A DNA stretch of 64,000 nt from Papaver somniferum (Eukaryota; Streptophyta; Magnoliopsida; Ranunculales; Papaveraceae), in assembly GCF_003573695.1 (NCBI RefSeq), contig NC_039362.1, positions 194,242,827 to 194,306,826 of the forward strand, in the 5' to 3' direction. The translations under genes were made by a program, and so were the position numbers. Below, one piece after another: positions 45,023 through 58,396 of this stretch. The stretch's first letter is position 1. Every line of letters starts with the position of its first letter. The notes below the pieces were generated by a model that saw nothing but the letters and a program-made list of their open reading frames with translations, made no database searches and was not told where the DNA came from.

Positions 45023-45976
45023 GTGGTGCTTGCTGCTGCTGATTTCCTTTGCTGTCCTGACCTGCAATCATTGCAGCAAATCATTGCATACTTGCACCAG
45101 ATCATTGCAGCATAACCTCTGCAATCATTGCACTGCAATGATTGCAACTTCTGTTTAGCCTCTTCACTGTCATTGCACACTGCTAGTGTAATCATTGCAG
45201 TTCTTCCTTGCTATCATTGCACTACAATGACTGCACTGTGATCATTGCACTGAGTTGTCTGAGCTTCTTCACTATCATTGCAGGTGCCACTGAGTTGCTG
45301 CAGAGCTGTGTTGCTGGCCACCTGAGCTGGGCTTCGCCAAACTTTGCAACTGGGCTTAGTCACCTGCTGCTGCTGGGCTCTGCCTTTTTCTGTTGCTGGG
45401 CTCGTGATCTTCTGCTCCTGGGCTTCGCAGCTGATCCTCCTGGGCTCGTGTTGCTGAACCAACTCCAACTGTTGCTGGGCTTGGGCGTGAGCTACTTAGG
45501 ATGATCCTAAAACCCAACTGGGCTGTGCAACTAAAAGGGGACCAAAAGCCTATTTTTGGGCTTCCCTCCAAAAATCAAGTAAGCCTAACCCATGAGTTAA
45601 CCCACTTGGGACTCATTTTAAATTTTAATTCGGGCTTGTAATAATTTATTTAATTATTTATTTGGGATTGTAATAATTTTTTATTTTTATTTTTTTTCTT
45701 TTTCTTTTTCTTTTATTTTTCTTTTATGGGCTTGTCTTAATTATTATTATTGTTTGTATTTTCTTTTATGGGTTGTTCTAATTTATGCTAGGTTTAGTAC
45801 AAAAAACTTCCAAAGCCCAATTTTCAACCAAAAAAAAAAAATCCCTTATCAAAACCAAAACCCACTCAAAACCAAATCAACAAAACCCATTTTAAACCAA
45901 AATATTGGGCCTTTTGTGGTTCAAAATTGTTTCCGATTGCTCTGACCAAAATGTTAGTTGAGGTACCTGCGAGGAC
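45023..45976 (+). other. Element A untranslated leader with repeated motifs
   Basis: No gene. From 45069 to 45282 the heptamer CATTGCA occurs nine times and its complement once, followed at about 45322-45490 by repeated CTGGGCT. The rest to the gag ATG is T-rich then A-rich. Packaging or dimerisation signals would be expected here. Confidence 0.6.
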
Positions 45977-48300
45977 ATGATTGTAACCTTTAGAGACCAA
46001 TCAAATAGACTAGTTAGAGTAAATCAAATAGACCCAATTGACATACCCACAACTTCTGAGGAAAACACACCGGACCAATCTGAAACAATAGGAGAACACC
46101 GTACCCTCAAGGATTATATGTACCCAACTAGAGCAAGTCAACCCTCTTGCATTGTCCTACCCGAGGCTAATGGCCATTATGAGCTGAAATCGAGCACAAT
46201 ACAAATGCTCCCTGTTTTTAGAGGTGTTGAAAATGAAAACCCTTACCACCACGTGAGAGAATTCGAGGAAATTTGTGGAACTCTGCGTTTCACTCAAATG
46301 ACCGACGAAACCCTAAAGTTAAGGCTCTTTCCTTTCTCCCTGAAAGATAAGGCAAAATCCTGGTTGTATGCTTTACAGCCACAATCCATCATGACATGGG
46401 ATGACCTCACAAAGGAGTTTTTCAAAAAATTCTTCCCAAACCACAAGACTGCGACAATTCGTCAAAGTCTGAATAGATTTGTGCAATTCGAGGGTGAGAC
46501 CTTAGCTAGATACCTGGAGAGATTCAATGAATTATTGCTCCAATGTCCCCATCATGGTTTTGAAAAATGGAGACTTGTGCAAATTTTGTATGAGGGTCTA
46601 GATGTGTCCACCCGAACAACGGTTGAGTCGATGTGCAATGGTCTTTTCGTAGACAAAACTGCTGATGCATCTTGGGACTTCTTAATTGAGGTAGCTGAGA
46701 AGACGCAACAGTGGGAATCCATTCGTGAACCCAGAAAGACTACACCTGTAGCTAAGGTTCTTAGGATTGAGTCAGATTTTGAGGGAAATGCAACGATGGC
46801 ATCGTTAGTTAGGAGAATAGAAGAGTTAGAACTACATACAAAACCTTCCACCACTACTCTCCGGGAACATGTCGAAATGTCTGTATGTGCTGCTTGCCAT
46901 GATCCCAACCATCAACTCAATAGTTGCCCAGATTTACTTGCAGTCAAGGAAGCTAGACTTGAGCAAGCCCATGCTATGTTTCAAAAACCAGAGCATAACC
47001 CTTATTCACAGACCTACAATCCAGGATGGAGGAACCACTCCAACTTTTCATGGTCCAAAGGCCCCACTCAAGGAGGACCATCTCAACCCACCCAAAGCTA
47101 TCAAAACAATCAGGGATATCAATACCCTAGGAACCCTCAACAACAATCATATCCTCAACACAATACCGACAAGAGAATATCCAACATAGAGGAGATTGTC
47201 CAGAGTTTGGTGCAAAGTCAGAAAAATCTAGATCAAAAGATGGGTCAAATGTGTGATTCAATAAGTGAGAGAGAAAAGGGTAAACTTCCTAGCCAACCCC
47301 AACAAAATCCAAAGAGGATATTTCAAGCAGGCACAACATCCTGCACTGAAACCTCACCCGATCAAGTCCATGCCATTACCACCCTCCGAAGTGGTAAAGT
47401 CATCGAGAACAATGTGGGCGAACCTAATGAATCTGATACAAATTCCACGCTGTCTCCACAACCCCAGAAAACCAAAGAATCTGAGCAAGTTGGAAAGCCT
47501 GACAATTCTACTGCTGTGAATGTCCCTTTGCCAACTCATTCTCCTGTTGCCCCATTTCCTCAAAGATTGATCTATCAACAGAAAAGTACCCATTATAATG
47601 AGATGTTAGATCTGTTCAAGAGAGTCAACATTAACATTCCTTTTCTTGAAGCAATCAAGCAAATCCCTGCATATGCCAAATTCCTCAAAGACTTGTGTAC
47701 TCAAAAGCGCAAGCTTAATGTGCACAAACGTGCTTTCTTAGCTGAACAGGTGAGTTCCATCATTCTGAACAAAACTCCACCCAAGTTTAGGGACCCAGGT
47801 TGTCCAACAATATCTTGCACTATAGGAGAACACACGGTCAATAAAGCGTTATTAGACCTAGGTGCAAGTGTTAACCTTCTGCCATATTCTGTTTATGAGC
47901 AGTTAGGTCTTGGGGAGTTGAAGCCAACATCTATCACTCTACAACTGGCAGACCGATCTATCAAGATTCCTCGTGGAGTGGTCGAAGACGTTTTGATCAA
48001 GGTTGACAAATTTTATTTTCCCGTAGACTTCATTGTCTTAGACACTCAACCTGTACAAAACCCAGACTGTCATATTCCAGTCATCTTAGGACGTCCTTTC
48101 TTAGCTACGTCCAATGCGATTATTAATTATCGTAACGGAGTGTTGAAACTGTCTTTTGGCAACATGACGATAGAATTGAATGTGTTCGATATTAATCAAA
48201 AACCTGTGAATCTTGATGATGATGATGTTCATGAAGTTACTATGATTGAAGGATTAATACAAGATTCGTTGACTAACATTCTATCCGTCGATCCTTTCAA
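45977..48300 (+). CDS. Element A gag-protease
   Basis: Frame from ATG 45977. Gag domain at residues about 50-240 (TLKDYMYPTRAS, ENPYHHVREFEEICG, FPFSLKDKAKSWL, LARYLERFNELLLQCPHHG); zinc knuckle C-X2-C-X4-H-X4-C at about 304-317 (CAACHDPNHQLNSC), for RNA packaging; retropepsin at about 620-710 with LLDLGAS loop and ILGRPFLA. The frame continues to a stop at 48481, but from about 48300 homology passes to the +2-offset frame (FKH..MENFNSD), as if one base had been lost. Athila elements normally read gag-pol as one frame, so this is a lesion. The domain order and CCHC presence contrast with the D type-1 protein. Confidence 0.85.
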
Positions 48301-48306
48301 GCATGT

Positions 48307-51300
48307 ATGGAGAACTTTAACTCAGATTCCTATGATGATGCATACTGTAGTGACGTCCTATCTCTGCTCGAATCTGTACCTCAAATGGACTTCACTGAAA
48401 GAAGATATGAAGTGGAACCACCCTTACTCTCTGATTCCAAGCTTGTTCCATCCATTGTTGAGCCACCCAAGCTTGAATTGAAAACATTGCCTAGTACGTT
48501 GAAGTACGCATTCCTAGGTTCTTCTGATACTTTACCTGTCATTATTTCATCATGTTTAGACACGGAACAGGAAAGTAAGCTTTTAGAAGTACTTAAGGAG
48601 CACAAAGAGGCCTTAGGATGGACCATCTCAGATCTCAAAGGAATTAGTCCCACCATTTGCATGCACCACATTAACCTTGAAGAGAATGCCAAACCATCGA
48701 GGGAAACACAAAGAAGACTTAATCCTAACATGAGAGATGTAGTCAAAGGAGAGATCCTGAAACTACTTGATGCGGGTATCATATACCCAATACCTGATAG
48801 CAAATGGGTCAGTCCCATTCAGGTTGTGCCTAAGAAGTCAGGCATTACTGTAGTTCGGAACGACAAGGATGAGTTAGTCCCTTCACGTACAACCACAGGA
48901 TGGCGAGTATGCATCGACTACAGAAAGTTGAACACAGTAACAAGAAAAGATCACTTCCCCCTTCCCTTCATAGACCAAATGCTAGAACGTGTGTCTGGAC
49001 ACAGTCACTACTGTTTTCTAGATGGATTTTCCGGTTATAACCAAATTCACATTGCACCGGAAGATCAGGAAAAAACTACATTTACGTGTCCATTTGGGAC
49101 ATTTGCTTTTAGACGTATGCCCTTCGGGCTGTGTAATGCACCTACCACTTTTCAGCGTTGCATGATGAGCATTTTTTCAGACATGATAGATAGTTTTCTC
49201 GAGATATTTATGGATGATTTCTCTGTGTTTGGTTCTTCTTTTGACGAATGTTTGGACCATCTAGTCCTTGTGCTATCAAGATGTAAGCAAAAGAATCTGG
49301 TTTTAAACTGGGAAAAATGCCACTTCATGGTGAACTCCGGCATAGTTCTAGGACACATCGTATCGGAAAAATGAATTGAAGTAGATAAAGCTAAAGTCGA
49401 CCTCATTCAACATTTACCCCAACCCCACTCTGTGAAGGGGATTCGATCATTTTTAGGTCACGCCGGATTCTACCGGAGATTCATCAAAAACTTTAGCCAA
49501 ATCTCTCGCCCTTTGTGTAACCTACTTGCCAAAGATGTTGTCCTTAACTTTGATGCTGCGTGTGTGAAGGCGTGGGAAGAACTTAAGACTCTCCTTACCA
49601 CAGCTCCTATTTTCCAACCACCCAACTGGGATTTACCGTTCGAACTCATGTGTGATGCCTCTGATTATGCCGTTGGCGCTGTTTTAGGACAGCGTGTTGA
49701 TAGACTACCATATGTGATATACTATGCTAGTAAAACTCTTAATGACGCTCAACTCAATTATTCGACAACCGAGAAGGAGTTACTTTCTGTGGTATTTGCA
49801 TTAGACAAGTTTATATCTTATTTGATAGGATCTAAGATCATCATTTACACTGACCATGCGGCTTTGAAGTTCCTTCTTTCTAAGAAGGATGCTAAAGCTC
49901 GCCTTATTCGATGGATACTCTTATTACAGGAATTATATCTCGAAATCCGTGATAAGAAAGGGTGTGAGAATGTGGTTGCTGATCACTTGTCCCGATTAAC
50001 CATAGAGTCTATTGACGAATCTGCGCTGATTAGAGAATCATTCCCTGATGAACAACTAATGTCTGTGTCAAACCTTCATTGGTTTGCCGACATCGTTAAC
50101 TACCTTGCTGCAGGTAGGATGCCCTTACATTGGTCGAGACAAGACCGCTCCAAGTTCTTGGCTGAAGTTAAACATTTCCTTTGGGACGACCCATATTTGT
50201 TTAAGTACTGCCGAGACCAAATCATTAGGATATGTGTACCCAACATGGAACAGAAATATGTGATATCATTCTGTCATAACCAAGCATGTGGAGGGCATTT
50301 TAGTGCCAAGAAAACTGCTGCAAAGATTTTGCAGTGTGGGTTTTACTGGCCATCGCTGTTTAGAGACTGTTATGAGTATTGTATTGCTTGTGAGCGCTGT
50401 CAGAAACTAGGAAGTATCTCGAGGAGAAACATGATGTCGTTGAATCCGATTCTGATCGTTGAGCTATTTGATGTGTGGGGGATTGACTTCATGGGTCCAT
50501 TCCCTACTTCTGAAGGTAAATTATACATCCTAGTTGCTGTTGATTACGTTTCGAAGTGGGTCGAAGCTGTTGCAACCAAGACGAATGACCACAAGGTGGT
50601 ACTCTCATTTCTGAAGGAGAACATATTTTCACGTTTTGGTACCCCTAGAGCTATAATCAGTGACGGTGGTTCGCATTTATGCAACAAGTACTTTGAGTCT
50701 TTAGTACGCAAGTATGGCATAACCCACAAGGTTGCTACTCCGTACCACCCTCAGACTAGTGGACAAGTGGAAGTTTCTAATAGGGAGATTAAGCACATTC
50801 TGGAGAAGACGGTCAACCCGTCCAGGAAAGATTGTTCATTGAGATTGAATGATGCTTTGCGGGCCTATAGAACAGCTTATAAGACACCAATTGGCATGTC
50901 CCCTTATCGTCTGGTGTATGGAAAGCCATGTCACCTTCCTGTGGAATTAGAGCATCGAGCTTACTGGGCTATCAAGAAATTTATTTTTTCTCTCGACAAG
51001 GAGGGTGCACAACGGAAACTTCAACTCAATGAGTTAGAAGAATTAAGCAATGAGGCTTATGACAGTGCCAAGCTGTACAAGCAGAAGATGAAGCTGTTTC
51101 ATGACAAGAGTATCCTAAGAAAGTCTTTCACTCCTGGTCAGAAAGTCTTGTTGTATGACTCCCGATTACATATTTTTCCAGGAAAACTGCGTTCCAGATG
51201 GAAGGGTCTGTACCTAGTACGCACAGTTTTTCCTCATGGAGCTGTAGAGCTGGAGGATGTTTCCAACAAGAACGTTTTCAAAGTCAACGGGCAGAGATTA

Positions 51301-51372
51301 AAGCCATTCCTCGAGCCATTTCCACCCGACATTGAAACAACCAACCTGGAGGACCCGGTCTATGTGGACTAA
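48307..51372 (+). pseudogene. Element A pol: RT, RNase H, integrase, one nonsense codon
   Basis: Continuous frame apart from TGA at 49372-49374, where related copies have Gly ([10 protein letters not shown]). RT motifs CIDYRKLN (near 48910) and catalytic FMDDFSVFG (49207-49233); RNase H with [18 protein letters not shown] and IYTDHAALK; integrase with HHCC finger ([17 protein letters not shown], 50277-50400), catalytic D in [10 protein letters not shown] in IISDGGSH and E in [11 protein letters not shown], and a C-terminal GPY/F-like [11 protein letters not shown]. Ends at 51372. Two lesions (frameshift before it, this stop) make A defective on its own although catalytic residues are in place. 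Confidence 0.9.
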
Positions 51373-52463
51373 ACTGGTCCACTCTTTCCCTAAATAACCA
51401 AAAAGTTTTCATTCCCGACAAAACCAAATTTTTCCCAAAAAGTCCAATCCCATTAAAAACCAAATTTTCTCGTAGATAATGTGTTAGTCGAATATTTTAT
51501 TTCCTTGTGTATATATTTTGTGCTCATCCATTGTGACTCCTAATATGATGGATTTTTGCCTTGAATAACGGAGTTTTAATCGAGTTTTCGCCGTACAATC
51601 GGGTACTCTCTCTCCTTTTACTCTACTCAGTATGTTCCTCTTCATATATTGTTTTATAATTCTTTCCATATTTTGAAACATTGAGGACAATGTTTAGTTT
51701 AGGTTTGGGGGTGAAAAGTAGATACTTTGATAATATGCCATAATTGAAAACAAGAACTCCTTCTTTTTGAAAAAAAATGAAAAATGAAAATAAAAAATTG
51801 AAAAAAAAAACATAAAAATGGAGCTCATTTACCTTGAAATGTTGACTCTTGTGCAAATATGTAATTATTAGGAGTCTTAGTCTAGATATTTAGGCACCCT
51901 GATTCTAGCACAATTCACATAGTGATAAGAAATTTGCACGCGCACGATCTACCAATACATGTATAGCCTCGATCTTCAAGGTGTTTGATAGGAAGTCACG
52001 ATTGCCAATCACTTTAGAATACTGAACGAAACTTGACTAGCTTGTTCTTTGGTTGGTTGGGATAGAAGGTGGAGGTTACATTAAGAAAGACAACCATCGA
52101 ATTTAACTGGGTGCATCAAAAAGGGCTACCTCTTGCAAAGTGTCATGTAATTTTTTGTTTCCTTTTGTATATGTATCAAAAGTGTTTCCTTTCACAAAAA
52201 AAAAAAATCAAAAAAAAAAAAAAAGAATGAAAAAAAATGAAAAAATCAATCAAGTATTTATCAATTCCATTCTCTCTTGTTCCAAAAATAAAAGAGAGTA
52301 GTCAATGTAAATAAGAGTCATGTAAAGAGTCATTTTGTTGTTTCATTGTAATAAGCAAGGGAGGGTGTATGCCATTGATGTACAACGCGAGTAATTGTGA
52401 AACACCTCCTACTCATTCACAATTCTCGTAAAGTCCGGACAGCTAGCTAGATTTCGACCTTGG
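51373..52463 (+). other. Element A 3' untranslated region, first part
   Basis: No env-like frame follows pol. Contains ACATTGAGGACAATGT (51678-51693) plus AGGTTTGGGGGTG (51701-51713), A-rich tracts near 51770-51810 and 52193-52240, and ends at CTTGG (52459-52463), the target duplication of element B. Confidence 0.6.
51678..51713 (+). promoter_or_regulatory. Conserved hairpin plus internal polypurine-like motif
   Basis: ACATTGAGGACAATGT is an inverted repeat with a 4-base loop; a G-rich AGGTTTGGGGGTG follows within 10 bp. The same pair occurs in all D segments on their sense strand (for example 10143-10109). Confidence 0.5.
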
Positions 52464-54409
52464 TGGTGTGCCAATGGAAAACACACAGAAACTTGCAAGT
52501 ATACAAGGCCAAGTTTATAGAATAGAAGGAAAGCAGGGGAAAGTCCACACGGAGTGGGAGCACTATAAGAGAAACCTAAGCTAACAATGGAGACAGTGAG
52601 CAAGACAAAGTAATATGGCATACAAAGTGGCAGAAGTAAAGAACCAAAGCAGCAAGGTAAAGCAAAGCAGCAAGGAAAACAGCTAAGAACCAAGGCTTGG
52701 AAGCCAAGGGCAGAGGTGAGTTTGTGCACTGACTTCAGTGCACAATAGGCTTCAAAATGCAAGAACTAAGCAAAACAGTAAAGGAATGTAACTAAGCAGT
52801 GAATAAAAGCAGAGCAGGAATTGTAAATGACTGAAGAAAGGAATTGTGGTTAAGCTAAGGCTTAGATTCCACCTTGTGTCCTAATCAAATAGCACATTCC
52901 TAGGTTGAGTTGAGTCCTATGCATACAATAGAAAGGAAAGAAAAACAGCTTGCTAACAGAAATACCCCTAGTATTGACTGTCTTTTGACAGCACAATCAA
53001 TCACAAGCAATCATAGCACTGCTTTCTTCCCAATGCACAAGAAAAACAAGCATATGGCATCCTATCCTAGCAATTTACCATTTGACAGTGCACCAAGGAT
53101 TCATCAAAGCCTTAGCTTGTTGCTAATTAGCTCATACTACACATGATAATAACAATAACATTCATAATATATGATAAATTAAACACAATAATCAACATTC
53201 AAGATAAAAATCAAAACATGCACAACTTTCACTGTTAACTGCATAGATGAACTGAAATTTGGAATTGCATGAATTTTGTTTCAATTTTCTACTGGCTAGT
53301 CCAGAGATCATCCCCCTCTAACATCACTAGAGACATCAATTTATACCCAATTACACATTTAGGGTTTTCCCCCAATTTTCCCCCAAAACAGTAGAACTAG
53401 GGTTTGGTGAAACTCACCTAATTCGTTGGAATTGATCGAATGCATGCTAACCCAATATTCTTCTGACTCTACTGCTGCTTTCTCACGCTCCAATTACTCT
53501 ACTAACTCCACCTAATTCATCAATTTTTCTTCTAGGTTTTTAGAGAAAGATGAGAATAGAAATTAGTGAATTAGATAGGTAGAGGGGTAGGGGATTGATG
53601 GGAGAAGGATGGGTGTGGTTGGTTTGGGTAGTTGAGGCAGGTGAGGTGGTGGTTGCGAAGGCAGAGTAGGTGGAGAAGATGGTGGTGGTATGCAACAGGC
53701 ATGGAGGGGGAGAGGTCGATGGAAGAAGGAGAAGGGGGTGTTTGGTAGGGGTATATGGCTCGGATGTTAGGGTGTTGGGCAGTTGCAGCGAGTGAAGATG
53801 TTATGCGATCTGGGCCGTAGGATGTGAAGATGGTAGGTAGATCTGACGGCGATGCGGAGGTAAGCGAGGAGCGACCGTCAGATGAAGTGATACAACAAAA
53901 CTAACGGCACTTGATGGAGTTAGGAACTGTAGTGAAAAGCGGATGTATCAAACTTTGATGCACAACAAGGGGGCGACCGTAGGATGACTCTGAGATCAAT
54001 CTGACGGATGAAGACGCAAGCGGGTATGGATTTGGGTTTTAGGCTTTTGGGTATAGAATATGGGTTTGGGAAATGAGTTTGGGCTTGGAAAATCTTGAGC
54101 CCACTTCTTCTTTAAGAACAAATCTCTTCTTCAAGCCCATTTCTACCCTCTTTGGTCTTCCACACATCATTCTTCACGGCTTCCTTGCGTAATTCCTCCT
54201 GGCTTTTCACTACTTTTCTGCTCTATTCCGCTCCGCAAGTCATCCAGACTTTATTTATTACCTAAAAATGCAAAATTAAGTAAGAAAAATATTTATTCCT
54301 GAAAACAATGAAAATACAGAATATGGGATAAAATGTAGAATTAGTGCACAAAAGATGAGTTAAATGCCAACAAAAAGGGATAAATATATACATTATTTGG
54401 CACTCATCA
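52464..54409 (-). repeat. Element B 3' LTR (1946 bp)
   Basis: TGATGAGTGCCAAATAATG at 54409 to GGCACACCA at 52464 on the minus strand. TATA-like TATAAATT near 53345. Clearly related to, but diverged from, the A LTR (roughly 75-80 percent by eye), so B belongs to a sister subfamily. Confidence 0.9.
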
Positions 54410-54424
54410 AATACCCCCAAACCT
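54410..54424 (-). promoter_or_regulatory. Polypurine tract of element B
   Basis: AGGTTTGGGGGTATT on the minus strand next to the LTR start, identical to that of A at 59146-59160. Confidence 0.8.
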
Positions 54425-55949
54425 GAATTTTACTTGTCCTCAAGTAAAACAGAACTAAGGAAATCCTACCTATACCACTGTCGCTGGTCTCTCGAATGCA
54501 TTTAGCGTATGCACTAAGCCTTTTAAACCACTAAGTGTCCCTAGTGGACGAGTTAAGTCTCGTGAAGGTTTGCTTAGAACATACCTACAAAGTTCTAGGT
54601 CAAAATATAAGCTCATATTCCATCAAATGTGACATGTGCAACACAGTTTAAGCTCACAGCAAAATGGAGATGTCAATCTAGCTATCGAAGGCACAATCCT
54701 AGCACTGATAACAAAAAAAGACACGTGATAAGAGTGTAAAGTGTATCTACACATGTGTAAAGAAAGATCTGAAGTTATGACTACTAATCACCAAGAGATA
54801 GTTTCTCAGGCTAAGAACCAAGGTCGAAATCTAGCTAGCTGTCCGGACTTTACGAGAATTGTGAATGAGTTGGAGGTATTTCACAATTACTCGCGTTGTA
54901 CATCAATGGCATACACCCTCCTTGCTTATTACAATGAAACAACAAAATGACTATTTACATGACTCTTATTTACATTGACTACTCTCTTTTATTTTTGGAA
55001 CAAGAGATGATGGAATTGATAAGTACTTGATTTTTTTGTATTTTTCTGATATTTTTTTCTCTTTTTTTTTTCTGATTATATACATCGTTTTTTTTTTTTT
55101 TTTTTTTGAAGGAACACTTTTGATACATAACAAAAAGAAACAAAAGATTACATGACACTTTGCAAGAGGTAGCCCTTTTTGATGCACCCAGTTAAATTCG
55201 ATGGTTTCTTTCTAATGTAACCTCCACCTTCTATCCCAACCAACCAAAGAACAAGCTAGTCAAGTTTCGTTCAGTATTCTAAGTGATTGGCAATCGTAAC
55301 TTCCTATCAAACACCTTGAAGATCGAGGCCATACATGTATTGGTAGATCGTGCGCGTGCAAATTTCTTATCACTATGTGAATTGTGCTAGAATCAGGGTG
55401 CCTAAATATCTAGACTAAGACCTAATAATTAACATATTTGCACAAGAGTCAACATTTCAAGTAAATGAGCTCCATTTTTATGATTTTTTTTAATTTTTAA
55501 TTTTGATTTTCAATTTTTTTGGAATTTTTCAATTTTTTAAAAAGAAGAAGGAGTTCGTTTTCAATTATAGCATATTCTCATGGTATCTACTCTATACCCC
55601 CAAACCTAACTAAACATTGTCCTCAATTTCAAAATATGGAAAGAATTATAAACAATATATGAAGAGGAACATGCTGAGTAAGAGTAAAAGGAGAGAGAAT
55701 ACCCGATTGTACGACGGCAGCTCGATTAAAACTCCGTTATTCAAGGCAAAATCCATCATATTAGGAGTCACAATGGATGAGCACAAATATACACAAAAGG
55801 AAATTTAACTAACACATTATCTACAAGAAAATTTGGTTTTTAATGGGATTTGGACTTTTTGGAAAAAAATTTGGTTTTGTTGGGAACATTTGGTTTTGAT
55901 GGGAAAACGAATTTTTGGTTTTTAGGGAAAGATTTGGAAAACTTTTTGG
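54425..55949 (-). other. Element B 3' untranslated region
   Basis: No gene. Homologous, in inverted order, to 51373-52463 plus 58754-59145 of A, including the hairpin-like ACATTG..CAAT remnant near 55611 and A-rich tracts. No env-like frame. Confidence 0.6.
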
Positions 55950-58396
55950 TTATTTAGGGAAAGAGTGGACCAGTTTAGTCCACATAGACTGGGTCCTCCA
56001 GGTTGGTTGTTTCAATGTCGGGTGGAATGGCTCAAGGAATGGCTTTAATCTCTGCCCGTTGACTTTGAAAACGTTCTTGTTGGAGACATCCTCCAGCTCA
56101 CAGCTCCATGAGGAAAAACTGTGCGTACTAGGTACGGACCCTTCCATCTGGAACGCAGTTTTCCTGGAAAAAGATGTAATCGGGAGTCATACAGCAAGAC
56201 TTTTCTGACCGGAGTGAAGGATTTGCGCAGAATACGCTTATCATGAAATATCTTAATCTTTGCTTGCTTGTACACAGCTTGGCACTGTCATAACCTCATT
56301 TCTCAATTCTTCCCAACTCGTTGAGTTGAAGTTTTCCGTTGAATTCCAGCTTCGTCCAGAGAAAAGTTCAGCTCTTTGATTGCCCAGTAGGCACGATGTT
56401 CTAATTCCACAGGTAATGACATGGCTTTCCATACACTAGACGATAGGGGGACATGCCAATTGGTGTCTTATAAGCTGTTCTATAGGCCCACAAGCATCAT
56501 TCAATCTCAATGACCAATCTTTCCTGGACGGGTTGACCGTCTTCTCCAGAATGTGCTTAATTTCCCTATTAGAAACTTCTACTTGTCCACTCGTCTGAGG
56601 GTGGTACAGAGTAGCAACCTTGTGAGTTATGCCATACTTGCGTACTAAAGACTCAAAGTACTTGTTACGAAAATGTGAACCGCCGTCACTGATGATAGCT
56701 CTAGGGGTACCAAAACGTGCAAGTATGTTTCCTTTAGAATGAAAGTACCACCTTGTGGTCATTTGTTCTGGTTGCTATGGCTTCTACCACACTTAGAAAC
56801 GTAATCAACTGCGACTAGGATGTACAACTTGCTGTCAGACATGGGAAATGGACCCATGAAGTCTATCCCCCAAACATCAAAAATCTCCACAATCAAAATG
56901 GGGTTCAATGGCATCATGTTTTCTCCTCGAAATGCTTCCTAGCTTTTGACAGCGTTCACAAGCAACACAATAATCATGGCAATCCTTGACAATGATGGCC
57001 AATAGAATCCACACTGCAAGATCTTTGCAGCGGTTTTCTTGGCACTGAAATGGCCTCCACATGCTTGGTCATGACAGAAAATATCACATCTTTATGTTCG
57101 GTGTTGGGGACACATTTCCTAATGATTTGGTCAGGGAAGTACTTAAACAAATATGGGTCATCCCAAAGGAAATGTTTGACTTCAGCCAGGAATTTAGAGC
57201 GGTCTTGTCTCGACCAACGTGAGGGCATCCTACCTGCAGCGAGGTAGTTAACAATATCAGCAAACCAAGGAAGGTCTGAGATAGACATCAGCTGTTCATC
57301 TGGGAATGATTCTCTAATCAGCTCACATTCATCAATAGACTCTAAAGTTAATCTAGACAAATGATCAGCAACCACATTCTCACAACCTTTCTTATCACGG
57401 ATTTCGAGATCGAATTCCTGTAATAAGAGTATCCATCGAATAAGGCGAGCTTTAGCATCCTTCTTGGAAAGAAGATACTTCAAAGCCGCATGGTCTGTGT
57501 ATATGATGATCTTAGACCCTATCAGATAAGATCTAAACTTGTCTAATGCGAAAACGACGGCAAGCAATTCCTTCTCTGTAGTTGAATAATTGAGTTGGGC
57601 ATCATTAAGGGTTTTGCTAGCATAGTATATCACATATGGTAGTCTATCAACTCGCTGTCCTAAAACAGCACCAACAGCATAATCAGAGGCATCACACATA
57701 AGTTCGAACGGAAGCTTCCAATCGGGTGGTCGGACTATAGGAGCGGTGGTGAGAAGGGTTTTTAATTCCTCCCATGCCTTCACACAAGCAGCATCGAAAT
57801 TGAAGGCAACATTTTTGGAGAGAAGACTGCACAGAGGTCTGGAGATTTTGCTGAAATCTTTGATGAATCGCCGGTAAAAACCAGCATGACCTAGAAATGA
57901 TCTGATCTCCTTCACAGAGCAAGGTTGTGGTAGATGTTGAATGAGGTCAACTTTAGCTTTATCCACTTCAATTCCTTTTTCTGAGATGATGTGTCCTAGA
58001 ACTATTCCTGAATTCACCATAAAATGGCATTTTTCCCAATTTAGAACAAGGTTCTTTTCTTTACATCTGGATATCACGAGGGCAAGATGCTTCAAACATT
58101 CGTCAAACGAGGAACCAAAAACAGAGAAATCATCCATAAAGATCTCGAGAAAACTGTCTATCATGTCAGAAAAAATGCTCATCATGCAACGCTGAAAAGT
58201 AGCAGGTGCATTACACAACCCGAAGGGCATACGTCTATAAGCAAACGTCCCAAATGGACACGTGAATGTAGTTTTTTCCTGATCTTCTGGAGCAATGTGA
58301 ATTTGGTTATAACCGAAAAAGCCATCTAGAAAACAGTAGTGACTGTGTCCAGACACACGTTCTAGCATTTGGTCAATGAAAGACACACGTTCTAGA
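55950..58396 (-). pseudogene. Element B pol remnant: RT C-terminal part, RNase H, integrase with many frameshifts
   Basis: From 58396 leftward: RT from FIDQMLERV with catalytic MDDFSVFG, RNase H ([21 protein letters not shown]), then a frameshift at about 57080 in the integrase finger (VMTKHVEA instead of HNQACGG). Later pieces lie in changing frames: 57062-56877 with CVACERCQK, 56762-56436 with [14 protein letters not shown] and [10 protein letters not shown], 56275-56045 and 56147-55950 with the C-terminal SRWKGPYLVRT. At least five frameshifts. An open frame running from 58509 into RT is only a fusion with LTR sequence. Confidence 0.85.
58351..58395. repeat. 15-bp repeat at the B deletion junction
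   Basis: AGACACACGTTCTAG occurs at 58351-58365 in RT sequence and again at 58381-58395 at the join to LTR sequence. The second copy is filler: it fits neither the normal RT continuation nor the LTR. Confidence 0.8.
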
